From CAVQGZ01 sp963714455 (GTDB taxonomy: Bacteria > Actinomycetota > Actinomycetes > Jiangellales > Jiangellaceae), in assembly GCA_963714455.1 (NCBI GenBank), contig CAVQON010000020.1:487666-551665 (forward strand): 64,000 nt of DNA, in the 5' to 3' direction. The notes under the pieces were generated by a model that saw only the letters and a list, made by a program, of their open reading frames with translations, was not told the origin of the DNA and searched no databases. Each line of letters begins with the position of its first letter. The first letter of the stretch is position 1. The position numbers and the translations under genes were made by a program. Positions 1 to 7,661 of the stretch are shown here, one piece after another.

Positions 1-497
1 AGGAAGAGGTCCCAGGTGGCAAGCGTCCAGGCGCCCAGGGCCCAGCCCCAGCGCGGCCCGGCCAACGCCTGGCCGGCCACGAACGCGGGGTAGCCGAGCA
101 TGATCCAGGCCATCGGCACCAGTACCGGGACGTCGAGCACCTCGAGGCCGAGGGTGCCGGTGTAGGAGTAGGTGCCGAACGGAAACCCGGTCGCCGTCCC
201 GACGGCCTCGACCGTCAGCCCCAGTCCGCCGAAGGTCGCCGCCATCGCCGCCCCCCATGCCCAGCCGCGCACCGTGACCGCGTGCACGACAGCCGCAGCG
301 GCCAGCAGCGTCACCGAGCCGACGGTGGCCAGGCGCAGGGGCTCGCCCGACAGCAGCGGGTAGGCCACCTGCAGCAGCACCCCGCCGACAGCCAGGCCGA
401 TCGCCAGACGACCGGCCAGGGTCTGCGTCGCCGACGCCGGGGCGACGTCGCCCGGGGCGGCGGACGTGGTGGCGTCGGGGGACGACCTGGTGGCCAT
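1..497 (-). CDS. Carotenoid biosynthesis membrane protein (CruF/DUF422-like), 3' end missing
   Basis: The gene runs leftward off the window, so only about 165 N-terminal residues are visible, starting at ATG 497. The translation is hydrophobic with several membrane spans and contains a GFPFGTYSYTGTLG stretch followed by VPVLVPMAWIMLGYPAF. These are hallmarks of the CruF/DUF422 carotenoid family, some members of which hydrate C50 carotenoid precursors. The exact substrate cannot be told from this fragment. There is no Shine-Dalgarno sequence; a TAGAGT hexamer lies 8 nt upstream of the ATG, suggesting a leaderless message. It is transcribed in the same direction as the YbaK-like gene upstream. 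Confidence 0.75.
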   Translation of the reverse strand, partial: MATRSSPDATTSAAPGDVAPASATQTLAGRLAIGLAVGGVLLQVAYPLLSGEPLRLATVGSVTLLAAAAVVHAVTVRGWAWGAAMAATFGGLGLTVEAVGTATGFPFGTYSYTGTLGLEVLDVPVLVPMAWIMLGYPAFVAGQALAGPRWGWALGAWTLATWDLF

Positions 498-505
498 GGA
501 CGACA

Positions 506-511
506 ACTCTA
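506..511 (-). promoter_or_regulatory. -10 hexamer TAGAGT, leaderless start of the carotenoid gene
   Basis: On the minus strand TAGAGT ends 8 nt before ATG 497. The same geometry recurs before many other genes of the window. No convincing -35 was found. Confidence 0.5.
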
Positions 512-535
512 GAGACGACCTGCGACAGACGCCGG

Positions 536-1012
536 TCAGCGCTCGATCGCCAGGGGTTGTCCGCCGGTGAGCGCGACGAGCTCGTCGAACGTGGTGGGGA
601 ACACCGTGTGTGGGTGCCCGGCTGCAGCCCAGACCTGGTCGTGCTGGGCGAGCCACTCGTCCACGAGGGTGCGCAGCGGTGCGGGATGGCCCACCGGCGC
701 GACTCCGCCGATCGGCTGGCCGGTATGGGTGCGGACGAGCTCTGGCGTGGCTCGGCGCACCGCTGCGACGCCGAGGTGCCCGGCCAGGGCCGTGGTGTCG
801 ACCCGGTGGGCGCCGCTGGTGAGAACCAGCACCGGGACGCCGTCGGCGTCGAAGACCAGGCTGTTGGCGATCGCCCCGACCACGCAGCCGAGCTGCTCGG
901 CGGCGGCAGCAGCGGTGGGAGCGGCCGCGGGCAGGACGACGACCTCGCCGGTGAGGCCGGCGTCTCGCAGCGCCGCGGTCACGGTGCGGACGTTGGGGTG
1001 GTCGTGCGGCAC
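536..1012 (-). CDS. YbaK/EbsC-family aminoacyl-tRNA deacylase-like protein
   Basis: The protein (158 residues from GTG 1012) has the YbaK/prolyl-tRNA-editing fold signature: HPNVRTVTAAL at the N terminus, a LGCVVGAIANSLVF block, LTSGAHRVD, and the C-terminal GQPIGGVAPVGHPAP motif. Relatives hydrolyse mischarged aminoacyl-tRNAs in trans. The family's usual KSL lysine block reads NSL here, as I recall it does in many actinobacterial members, so activity should not be assumed. The frame stays open upstream to 1153 across the SOS box; I chose GTG 1012 because similarity to the family begins just after it. A second YbaK-family gene lies at 43952-44458. Confidence 0.75.
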   Translation of the reverse strand: MPHDHPNVRTVTAALRDAGLTGEVVVLPAAAPTAAAAAEQLGCVVGAIANSLVFDADGVPVLVLTSGAHRVDTTALAGHLGVAAVRRATPELVRTHTGQPIGGVAPVGHPAPLRTLVDEWLAQHDQVWAAAGHPHTVFPTTFDELVALTGGQPLAIER

Positions 1013-1094
1013 CCGCTGAGCGTAGGTGCGGCTCGGCGGATCGCTGGTGCCCGGCCCGCCGGAGGCGCCGGTGAGACGTCTTCGTCGCGGGGGC

Positions 1095-1122
1095 TTGACG
1101 TGTGTCGGGGGTGGGGTATTCA
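1095..1122 (+). promoter_or_regulatory. Candidate SOS operon promoter (TTGACG-N16-TATTCA)
   Basis: A -35-like TTGACG (1095-1100) and a -10-like TATTCA (1117-1122) sit 16 nt apart, 13 nt upstream of the LexA box. A repressor on that box would cover the transcription start. The rest of the 307-nt gap 1013-1319 shows no gene; the operon's leader is about 180 nt. Confidence 0.5.
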
Positions 1123-1134
1123 CTAGGTCATGTT

Positions 1135-1148
1135 CGAACACATGTTCG
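1135..1148. promoter_or_regulatory. LexA (SOS) box CGAACACATGTTCG
   Basis: The site matches the Gram-positive/actinobacterial SOS box CGAACRNRYGTTCG at every position and lies in a longer dyad (TGTTCGAACACATGTTCGAACA). It is about 170 nt upstream of the first gene of the dnaE2/dinB operon and just downstream of a candidate promoter, the usual place for LexA repression. It also lies 123 nt upstream of the leftward YbaK-like gene. Confidence 0.9.
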
Positions 1149-1319
1149 AACATGACTCCGGTGGTTCGCGGCCACCGGTGAGCAGGCTTCCCGTCCGGGT
1201 GCGACCTCGACCTCGCACCCGTGACGGGGCGTCTTCCCCCTGCCTGTCGAGCGTGTGTGTCTGGTCTACGAGGGACGGCTGCTGCGTCCGTCGGTGCCCG
1301 TGCTGGGAAGGAGGACGTG

Positions 1320-1601
1320 ATGCGTCACTACGCCGAGTCGGTCGACGTGCGCTCCGGGGTGGTCGGCGGCATCGAGGGTCCGGCCCAGTTCGTCTGGCGT
1401 CGTCGGCTCTACCTGGTGCGCGACGTCCTCGGCTTCTGGGTGGAGTCCAGCAGCTGGTGGCGCACCGGTGACGCAGGGTCGGCGGAACGGCGGGTCTGGC
1501 GGGTCGAGGCCGGCCAGGGGCGCCTGACGTCCCGCGTGGTCGCCGACCTCGCGCTAGACCCGGTTGCCGATCAGTGGCTGCTGCTGCGTACCTACGACTG
1601 A
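1320..1601 (+). CDS. DUF6504 family protein, first gene of the SOS operon
   Basis: This 93-residue protein starts at ATG 1320 with an AAGGAGG Shine-Dalgarno at 1308-1314. It is rich in Trp and Arg (QFVWRRRLYLV, FWVESSSWWR, RRVWRVEA) with no membrane segment. I assign it to DUF6504 by overall pattern and by position: in actinobacteria such proteins sit next to a SAV_6107-type HEPN protein and translesion polymerases. Its role is unknown. Being the first gene after the LexA box, it should be damage-induced. It could be a small accessory factor for the polymerases downstream, but nothing in the sequence proves that. Confidence 0.75.
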   Translation: MRHYAESVDVRSGVVGGIEGPAQFVWRRRLYLVRDVLGFWVESSSWWRTGDAGSAERRVWRVEAGQGRLTSRVVADLALDPVADQWLLLRTYD

Positions 1602-1614
1602 GAAGGAGAACGAG

Positions 1615-2043
1615 ATGGTCACCCGAGCCGGGGTCGGTGCGATGGACATGCTGGCCCACGCCCGCAGCTGTCTGCAGGAGGCCGCCGTCGCCGTGCGGCC
1701 CACCGACCGCTACGCCATGGCCCACCTGGCCGCGCTGCGCACCGCAGCGGCGGTGCTGGCTGCGCGCACGCACGGAGCGCCGACGGGACGACGTCAGTCC
1801 CGCAACGCCTGGGTGCTGCTGGCCCAGGTCGCGCCCGAGCTGGAGGAGTGGGCCGCCTTCTTCGCTGCGGGAGCGACCAAACGAGCGGCTGCCCAGGCCG
1901 GCATCAGCAGCGCGGTGTCGACCCGCGAGGCCGACGACCTGCTGCGGGAGGCGGAGACCTTCCTCGCGGTGTCGACCAGGATGCTCGGGCTTCCGCACCA
2001 CCCGGAGCTGCCCGGTCTCACCGCACCGCTGCGTGCCGGGTAG
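1615..2043 (+). CDS. SAV_6107-type HEPN domain protein
   Basis: The protein has 142 residues from ATG 1615, preceded by AGAAGGAGA (1601-1609). It is an all-helical, Ala/Arg-rich protein resembling the SAV_6107 HEPN family. An R-x4-H pattern (RYAMAH) occurs in the N-terminal third; this resembles the catalytic motif of HEPN ribonucleases, but its position differs from the classical one, so it may be structural. The stop codon directly abuts the dnaE2 start, implying translational coupling. Its fixed place in an SOS operon suggests a part in damage tolerance; the biochemical function is unknown. Confidence 0.7.
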   Translation: MVTRAGVGAMDMLAHARSCLQEAAVAVRPTDRYAMAHLAALRTAAAVLAARTHGAPTGRRQSRNAWVLLAQVAPELEEWAAFFAAGATKRAAAQAGISSAVSTREADDLLREAETFLAVSTRMLGLPHHPELPGLTAPLRAG

Positions 2044-5000
2044 GTGAGGACGGTGGTGGCCAGTGACCCCTTCGTCCACCTGCAGGTGGCGTCCGGGTTC
2101 TCGTTGCGCCACGGGGCCTCGCACCCGCAGGCGCTCGTCGCGCGCGCCGCCGAGCACGGCATGGACGCCCTCGCCCTGACCGACCGGGACGGGGTGTACG
2201 GAGCGGTCCGGTTCGCGCTGGCCTGCCGGTCGGCGGGCATCGCCCCGATCCTCGGGGTCGATCTCGCGGTGGAGCCCCCCACGACGAGCCCGGCGCAGCG
2301 CCAGACCCAGCCCCGCCGCCGCACACCGGCTCGGGGCGGCGCCGAGGTCGACCGGCGTCTCGCGCGCGTGACCGTGCTGGCCGAGGGCAGGCGAGGCTGG
2401 GGTGCTCTGTGCCGGCTGGTCTCTGCCGCCCACGCCGGCGCGACGCCCGCACCCGTGCCGGGTTCACGACCGGGCGTGGACGGCGTGCCGCAGCGCCGCC
2501 GCGACCCGGCTGTCACCATGGCTGAGATTGCAGCCGCTGCGTCATCGGGCGCGCTCGGGGTGGTGCTGGGTCCTCGGTCCGACGTCGGTCGGGCGCTCTC
2601 CCGGCACCGTCCCGACCTGGCTGCACGCGCGCTGGGCGACTGGCAGTCGGTGCTCGGCCCGGACGGGCTGATGCTGGCGACCGTCTCGCACCGGGCTGCC
2701 GGTGACCGGCTGGCACCCGGCAGCACCCGCCACGCCGCACAGATGCTCGGGCTGGGGCGCGAGCACGGGCTACCGGTGGTGCTCAGCAACGCCGTGCGCT
2801 ACGCCGACCCCGCCGACGCCCCGGTGACCGACGTGCTCGACGCCGCTCGCCGGCTCGTCCCGCTGCACCCGCGCCATCTCGACCGAGCCAACGCAGAGGG
2901 GTATCTCAAGAACGGGAAGGAGATGCTGGAGATCGCCGAGGACGTGGTGCGGGCCGCCGGCGCCGGGGAGTCGCAGGTGAGTCGGCTGCTGGCCGACACC
3001 CGCGGTGTCGCCGAACGTTTCGTCCTCGACCCCCGATCCGACCTGGGCCTGGGGGAGATCCACTTCCCCGAGCACGACCTGCTGAGCAACCTGAGCGGGG
3101 CATCCGGGACGTCCGGAGCCGGGGCGACGTCGGCGGACGCTCTGCTGCGCGAACGCTGCGAGGCCGGGCTGGGCCGTCGCTACGGCCCCCGACCGTCCCG
3201 GCAGGTGCTCGACCGGATGGCCGACGAGCTCGACGTGATCGCTCGGCTGGGCTACGCCGCCTACTTCCTCACCGTCGCCGAGGTGTGCGACATGGTCGCG
3301 CAGATGGGGGTGCGGGCAGCGGCTCGTGGGTCGGGCGCCGGCAGCCTCGTGTGCTACCTGCTCGGCATCTCCGGCGTGGAGCCGATCGAGCACGGGCTGC
3401 TCATGGAACGCTTCCTGTCCCCGCTGCGCCAGGCCCTGCCCGACATCGACGTCGACGTCGAGTCCGCCCGCCGTCTGGAGGTCTACCAGGCCATCTTCGA
3501 CCGCTTCGGTCTCGAGCGGGTCGCCTGCGTGTCGATGATGGACACCTACCGGGTGCGCCACGCCATCCGTGACACCGGTGCTGCGCTCGGCCTGCCGTCC
3601 GGCGAGGTCGACGCGATCGCCAAGGCCTTCCCGCACATCCGGGCCCGCGACGCCCGTCTCGCCCTGGACGAGCTGCCCGAGCTACGGGCCAGCCGCCTCG
3701 GTGACGCGCTGCGCGACGGCCAGCTCGAGGTGCTGCTCGCGCTGGCCGAGAAGCTGGACGGCCTGCCCCGGCACGTCGCGCTGCACCCGTGCGGGGTGAT
3801 CCTGTCCGACCCCACCCTGCGCGAGCGCACCCCGACCGAGCCGAGCCTGGCCGGGTTCGCGATGAGCCAGTTCGACAAGGACGACGTGGAGAATCTCGGG
3901 CTGCTGAAGCTCGACGTGCTGGGCATCCGGATGCAGTCGGCGATGGCCTACGCGGTCACCGAGATCCAGCGGGTCGATGACGTGACCGTCGACCTCGACG
4001 ACCGTGCGTGCGTGCCGCTGGACGACCCGGCGACCTACCGTCTCATCCAGTCCACCCGCACCCTGGGCTGCTTCCAGATCGAGTCCCCCGGCCAGCGCGA
4101 GCTGATCGGCAAGTTCGCCCCGGAGACCTTCGGCGACATCATCATCGACATCTCGCTGTTTCGTCCCGGTCCGGTCAAGAGCGACATGGTCACCCCCTTC
4201 TTGATGGCTCGGCAGGGGTGGCAGATGCCGGAGTACCTGCACCCCGACCTCGAGCCTGTGCTGCGCGAGACCTGTGGGGTGGTGGTGTTCCACGAGCAGG
4301 TGCTGGCGATCATCGCCGTCGTCACCGGGTGCAGCCTGGCCGAGGCCGACGAGGCGCGGCGGGCTCTCGGTGACGCCGACGGCAAGGAGCAGGTGCGGGC
4401 CTGGCTGCCGGGCGCAGCGCGGGCCCGCGGGTACGACGAGGCCACCGTGACGCGGGTGTGGGAGGTGCTGGAGGCCTTCGCGTCCTTCGGCTTCTGCAAG
4501 GCCCACGCGGCAGCCTTCGCGCTGCCCACCTACCAGTCGGCCTGGCTCAAGACCCACCACACGGCGGCGTTCCTGGCCGGGGTGCTCACCCACGACCCGG
4601 GCATGTACCCGAAGCGGCTGATCCTCGAGGACGCCCGCGCGTTCGGCATCGCGGTGCTCGCGCTCGACGTCAACGCCTCCGACGACGTGTACCGGGTCGA
4701 GCGGGTGGGGGTCGACGACGAGCCACCGCCGGGCATCCTCGGTGAGCCGCCACGACATCCACCCCCGGACGGCCTGCCCGACGCGCGGGCGTACGGCATC
4801 CGGCTGTCGCTGTGCGATGTCGCCGGCATCAGCGCCGACGAAGTGGCTCGGATCATCGCCGGGCGTCCGTTCCACTCGTTGACCGACTTCTGGTACCGCG
4901 CCCGGGTCAGCCGGCCAGTGGCCGAGAAGCTGGTGCTGGCCGGGGCGTTCGACAGCATCTACGGCCTCGGCTCGACGATCCCGGTACGCCGCCGGGGGCA

Positions 5001-5853
5001 GACGACCCGTCGCGACCTGCTGCTGGCGCTGGCCGATCTCGACGGCGTTCGGGTGCGGCGCAGTGGTTCGCGACGTGCGGTCACCGGAGCCGAACAGCTC
5101 ACCCTGGCTCTGGAGTCCACGGAGCCGGACGAGGGCTCGGGGTTACCAGAGATGACCAGCAGCGAGCGGGTGCAGGCCGAGCTGGAGATCTTGGGCCTCG
5201 ACGCCAGCGCGCACGTGGTCGACTTCTACACCGACTTCTTGCGCGACCTGGGCACCACCCGCTCGATCGACCTGCTGCGCCGGCGCAGCAAGGCCGAGCT
5301 GCTGGTCGCCGGGGTCAAGGTCGCCACCCAGACCCCGCCGGTGCGCTCCGGGCGGCGGGTCATCTTTCTCACCCTGGACGACGGCAGCGGCCCGGTGGAC
5401 GCCACGTTCTTCGAAGACGCCCAAGGTCCGTACGCCGCGACGCTGTTCGGGTCGTGGCTGCTGGTGGTGCGCGGCGAGCTGCGGCGCACCGGTCCGCGCG
5501 GGGTGTCCCTGCGTGCCACCGGCTGCTGGGAGCTCACCTCGCTGCACCAGGCATGGCAGGACGGCGGCATCGACGCCGTGCACGCGGTGATGGCGCAGAC
5601 GGCGGAGTACGACCAGCGCTCGGTGCAGCAGCAGGCCGCCAGCCGCTCCAGCCGTCCGGTGATGACCGACGTCCGCGGCCAGGAGCCGGACGAGGGTGCC
5701 GGGCCCACCGCGGGCGGGATGGGTCGGCGTCGGGTGCTGGTGCACCCCAGCGGCTTCCGGCAGTCGCCGTACGCCGACATCAAGCCGGCCGGGGGCGACG
5801 TCTCGGGGGCGCCGCGCAAGCTGTGGCACACCAGCCCCGGCAGCCCGGGCTGA
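2044..5853 (+). CDS. dnaE2: Error-prone DNA polymerase III alpha subunit DnaE2
   Basis: The gene encodes a 1269-residue C-family polymerase. Visible parts in order: a PHP-like N-terminal domain (FVHLQVASGFSLRHGASHP, LALTDRDGVYG), a palm with LPDIDVDVES around residue 464 carrying catalytic aspartates, fingers and a helix-hairpin-helix region, an OB fold (LTLDDGSGPVDATFF), and a C-terminal tail typical of DnaE2. The PHP metal-binding His pair is degenerate (HLQV where DnaE1 at 39959 has HLHNH), so proofreading by PHP is unlikely. GTG 2044 follows the HEPN stop with no gap, and the gene end overlaps dinB by one base (TGATG). It is the error-prone paralogue of dnaE1 and should be LexA-controlled. 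Confidence 0.92.
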   Translation: MRTVVASDPFVHLQVASGFSLRHGASHPQALVARAAEHGMDALALTDRDGVYGAVRFALACRSAGIAPILGVDLAVEPPTTSPAQRQTQPRRRTPARGGAEVDRRLARVTVLAEGRRGWGALCRLVSAAHAGATPAPVPGSRPGVDGVPQRRRDPAVTMAEIAAAASSGALGVVLGPRSDVGRALSRHRPDLAARALGDWQSVLGPDGLMLATVSHRAAGDRLAPGSTRHAAQMLGLGREHGLPVVLSNAVRYADPADAPVTDVLDAARRLVPLHPRHLDRANAEGYLKNGKEMLEIAEDVVRAAGAGESQVSRLLADTRGVAERFVLDPRSDLGLGEIHFPEHDLLSNLSGASGTSGAGATSADALLRERCEAGLGRRYGPRPSRQVLDRMADELDVIARLGYAAYFLTVAEVCDMVAQMGVRAAARGSGAGSLVCYLLGISGVEPIEHGLLMERFLSPLRQALPDIDVDVESARRLEVYQAIFDRFGLERVACVSMMDTYRVRHAIRDTGAALGLPSGEVDAIAKAFPHIRARDARLALDELPELRASRLGDALRDGQLEVLLALAEKLDGLPRHVALHPCGVILSDPTLRERTPTEPSLAGFAMSQFDKDDVENLGLLKLDVLGIRMQSAMAYAVTEIQRVDDVTVDLDDRACVPLDDPATYRLIQSTRTLGCFQIESPGQRELIGKFAPETFGDIIIDISLFRPGPVKSDMVTPFLMARQGWQMPEYLHPDLEPVLRETCGVVVFHEQVLAIIAVVTGCSLAEADEARRALGDADGKEQVRAWLPGAARARGYDEATVTRVWEVLEAFASFGFCKAHAAAFALPTYQSAWLKTHHTAAFLAGVLTHDPGMYPKRLILEDARAFGIAVLALDVNASDDVYRVERVGVDDEPPPGILGEPPRHPPPDGLPDARAYGIRLSLCDVAGISADEVARIIAGRPFHSLTDFWYRARVSRPVAEKLVLAGAFDSIYGLGSTIPVRRRGQTTRRDLLLALADLDGVRVRRSGSRRAVTGAEQLTLALESTEPDEGSGLPEMTSSERVQAELEILGLDASAHVVDFYTDFLRDLGTTRSIDLLRRRSKAELLVAGVKVATQTPPVRSGRRVIFLTLDDGSGPVDATFFEDAQGPYAATLFGSWLLVVRGELRRTGPRGVSLRATGCWELTSLHQAWQDGGIDAVHAVMAQTAEYDQRSVQQQAASRSSRPVMTDVRGQEPDEGAGPTAGGMGRRRVLVHPSGFRQSPYADIKPAGGDVSGAPRKLWHTSPGSPG

Positions 5854-7094
5854 TGACTGCGCCGCGAGCGACCGTGCAGTCGGGCGAGGACGCCTGCACC
5901 GTGCTGCACGTCGACATGGACGCCTTCTACGTGGGCGTCGAGCTGCGAGAGCGCCCCGAGCTGCGTGGACGAGCGCTGGTCGTGGGTGGGGACGGCCGTG
6001 GCGTGGTGCTCTCGGCCAGCTACGAGGCGCGGCGGCACGGCGTGCGGTCCGGGATGCCGACCAGCCGGGCGCGGCGGCTGGTGCCCGACCTGCTCGTGCT
6101 GCCCCCGCGGTTCGACCGCTACCTCGAGGTGTCGAGGGGGGTGATGGAGGTCTTCGGGTCGGTGACGCCCCTGGTCGAGCCGGTGTCCCTCGACGAAGCC
6201 TTTCTGGACGTCCACGGTGCCCGCCGACGTCTGGGCGGTCCCCGGGCGGTTGCCGAGCTCATCCGCGCCCGCGTGGCCGACGAGCAGGGCATCGTCTGCA
6301 CCGTCGGTGGCGCCGCCACCACCTCGCTGGCCAAGATCGCCTCTGCCCAGGGCAAGCCGGACGGGTTGCTGCTGGTGCCGCCGGAGCGTGTCGTCGCGTT
6401 TCTGCACCCGCTGCCGGTGGGGGCGCTGTGGGGGGTGGGGGAGCAGACCGAGGCTCGGCTTCGCCACCTCGGTCTGAGCGCCGTGGGTGACCTCGCCCGG
6501 GTGCCCCGCGCCACCCTGGTCCGCGCGTTCGGCCCGGCGCAGGCCCGCCACCTGGTCGACATGAGCTGGGGGCGCGTCACCCACCCGGTCGGCGTCCACG
6601 TCGAGCCGGCTGAACGGTCGGTCGGGTCGCAGCGCACGTTCAGCCACGACGTCGACGACCCCGTCGTCATGCGCCGCGAGCTGCTGCGGTTGGCGGTCGG
6701 CGTGGCGGCCCGGCTTCGGACGGCCGGTCAGCAAGGTCGCACCGTGGTGCTCACCGTCCGGTTCGCCGACTTCACCACGTTGACTCGGTCCCGGACCGTG
6801 CGTGACCCGACCGACATTGCACCGGAGATCCATGCGGCGGTCTGTGCCGCGCTGGAGACCCTCGGTCTGCAACGCGCCCGTGTGCGGCTGCTCGGCGTCC
6901 GGGTGAGTGGGCTCGTCCCTCGTCAGCGCAGCACTCGTCAGCTGGTGCTGGGAGAACGGGACCGCGGCTGGACCGAGGCCGAGCAGGCGATCGACCGTGC
7001 GGTGCGCCGTTTCGGGCCCGGCGCGGTCGCTCCTGCCGCGCTCGTCGGGGGCCCGGCACTTTCTGCGGAGCAGGATCGTTACCGCTTCGAATGA
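5853..7094 (+). CDS. dinB: DNA polymerase IV, Y-family translesion polymerase
   Basis: The 413-residue protein contains the Y-family active site: VDMDAFY (Asp 21 and 23) and SLDEAFLDV near residue 112. It then shows the helix-hairpin-helix (ALWGVGEQTEARLRHLGL) and a little finger ending in RQLVLG, which resembles a clamp-binding motif. All metal ligands are present, so unlike mycobacterial ImuB, which is catalytically dead, it should be an active polymerase. Its ATG overlaps the dnaE2 stop by one base, so the two are probably made together. Some annotations might call it ImuB from the context; the intact active site argues for DinB/Pol IV. Confidence 0.9.
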   Translation: MTAPRATVQSGEDACTVLHVDMDAFYVGVELRERPELRGRALVVGGDGRGVVLSASYEARRHGVRSGMPTSRARRLVPDLLVLPPRFDRYLEVSRGVMEVFGSVTPLVEPVSLDEAFLDVHGARRRLGGPRAVAELIRARVADEQGIVCTVGGAATTSLAKIASAQGKPDGLLLVPPERVVAFLHPLPVGALWGVGEQTEARLRHLGLSAVGDLARVPRATLVRAFGPAQARHLVDMSWGRVTHPVGVHVEPAERSVGSQRTFSHDVDDPVVMRRELLRLAVGVAARLRTAGQQGRTVVLTVRFADFTTLTRSRTVRDPTDIAPEIHAAVCAALETLGLQRARVRLLGVRVSGLVPRQRSTRQLVLGERDRGWTEAEQAIDRAVRRFGPGAVAPAALVGGPALSAEQDRYRFE

Positions 7095-7201
7095 GGAACT
7101 TCCAACGGTCGGGTTTCGCGACAGCCGAACCCTGCTTATCCTGTGTTCGTACGCTCCACCCAGGCCACGGACGACCTGGCCATCAACGAGAGGAGGGACC
7201 T

Positions 7202-7615
7202 GTGCCTCTCTCCGAGAACGAGCAGCGCATGCTCGAGCAGATGGAGCGCGCCCTCTACGCCGAAGACCCCAAGTTCGCGACCCAGCTCAAGGGGTCGGAC
7301 GCGCGCACGTTCTACCGCAAGCGCCTCGTGGTCGCGGGTATCGGCTTTTCCCTTGGCATCGTCGTCCTGATGGCCGGCGCCATCACGGCCGGTTCCAACA
7401 CGACTCTGCTCATCGTCCTCGCCCTCGTGGGTTTCGCACTGATGCTCGCCTCGGCGTGGATCGGTATCACCAGCTGGCGCAAGATTCCCGCTCCCGGTGA
7501 GATCGGCACGTTCCCGACGGGCGGGTCGAGCCCCCGAGGCAAGAGCTCCAGCCCCGGATTCATGAACCGCGTCGAAGACCGCTGGAAGAAGCGTCGCGAC
7601 GACATGGGTCGCTGA
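7202..7615 (+). CDS. DUF3040 family membrane protein
   Basis: A 137-residue protein from GTG 7202, preceded by a GAGGAGGGA ribosome site near 7190. It begins PLSENEQRMLEQMERALYAEDP, the recognisable start of DUF3040 proteins. Two hydrophobic helices follow at about residues 41-62 and 65-85, then a basic Ser/Gly/Arg-rich cytoplasmic tail. Such genes are widespread in actinobacteria and often lie near the dcw cluster; function is not known. It is a single gene between the SOS operon and a convergent transglutaminase gene, 46 nt away. A TATCCT hexamer at 7137-7142 may be its -10. Confidence 0.8.
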   Translation: MPLSENEQRMLEQMERALYAEDPKFATQLKGSDARTFYRKRLVVAGIGFSLGIVVLMAGAITAGSNTTLLIVLALVGFALMLASAWIGITSWRKIPAPGEIGTFPTGGSSPRGKSSSPGFMNRVEDRWKKRRDDMGR

Positions 7616-7661
7616 CCTCCGCTTAGCCTCGTCCTTACGCGCAGCGAGCAGTGCGGACGCG

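Noticed and set aside
1620..2043. HEPN protein as toxin of a toxin-antitoxin pair
   Set aside because: The neighbour DUF6504 does not resemble a known antitoxin and the operon is LexA-controlled with polymerases; the R-x4-H motif is also not in the classical position.
1123..2433. Long leftward open frame opposite the SOS operon
   Set aside because: Arg/Pro-rich translation without recognisable motifs; it is the GC-driven shadow of DUF6504, HEPN and dnaE2.
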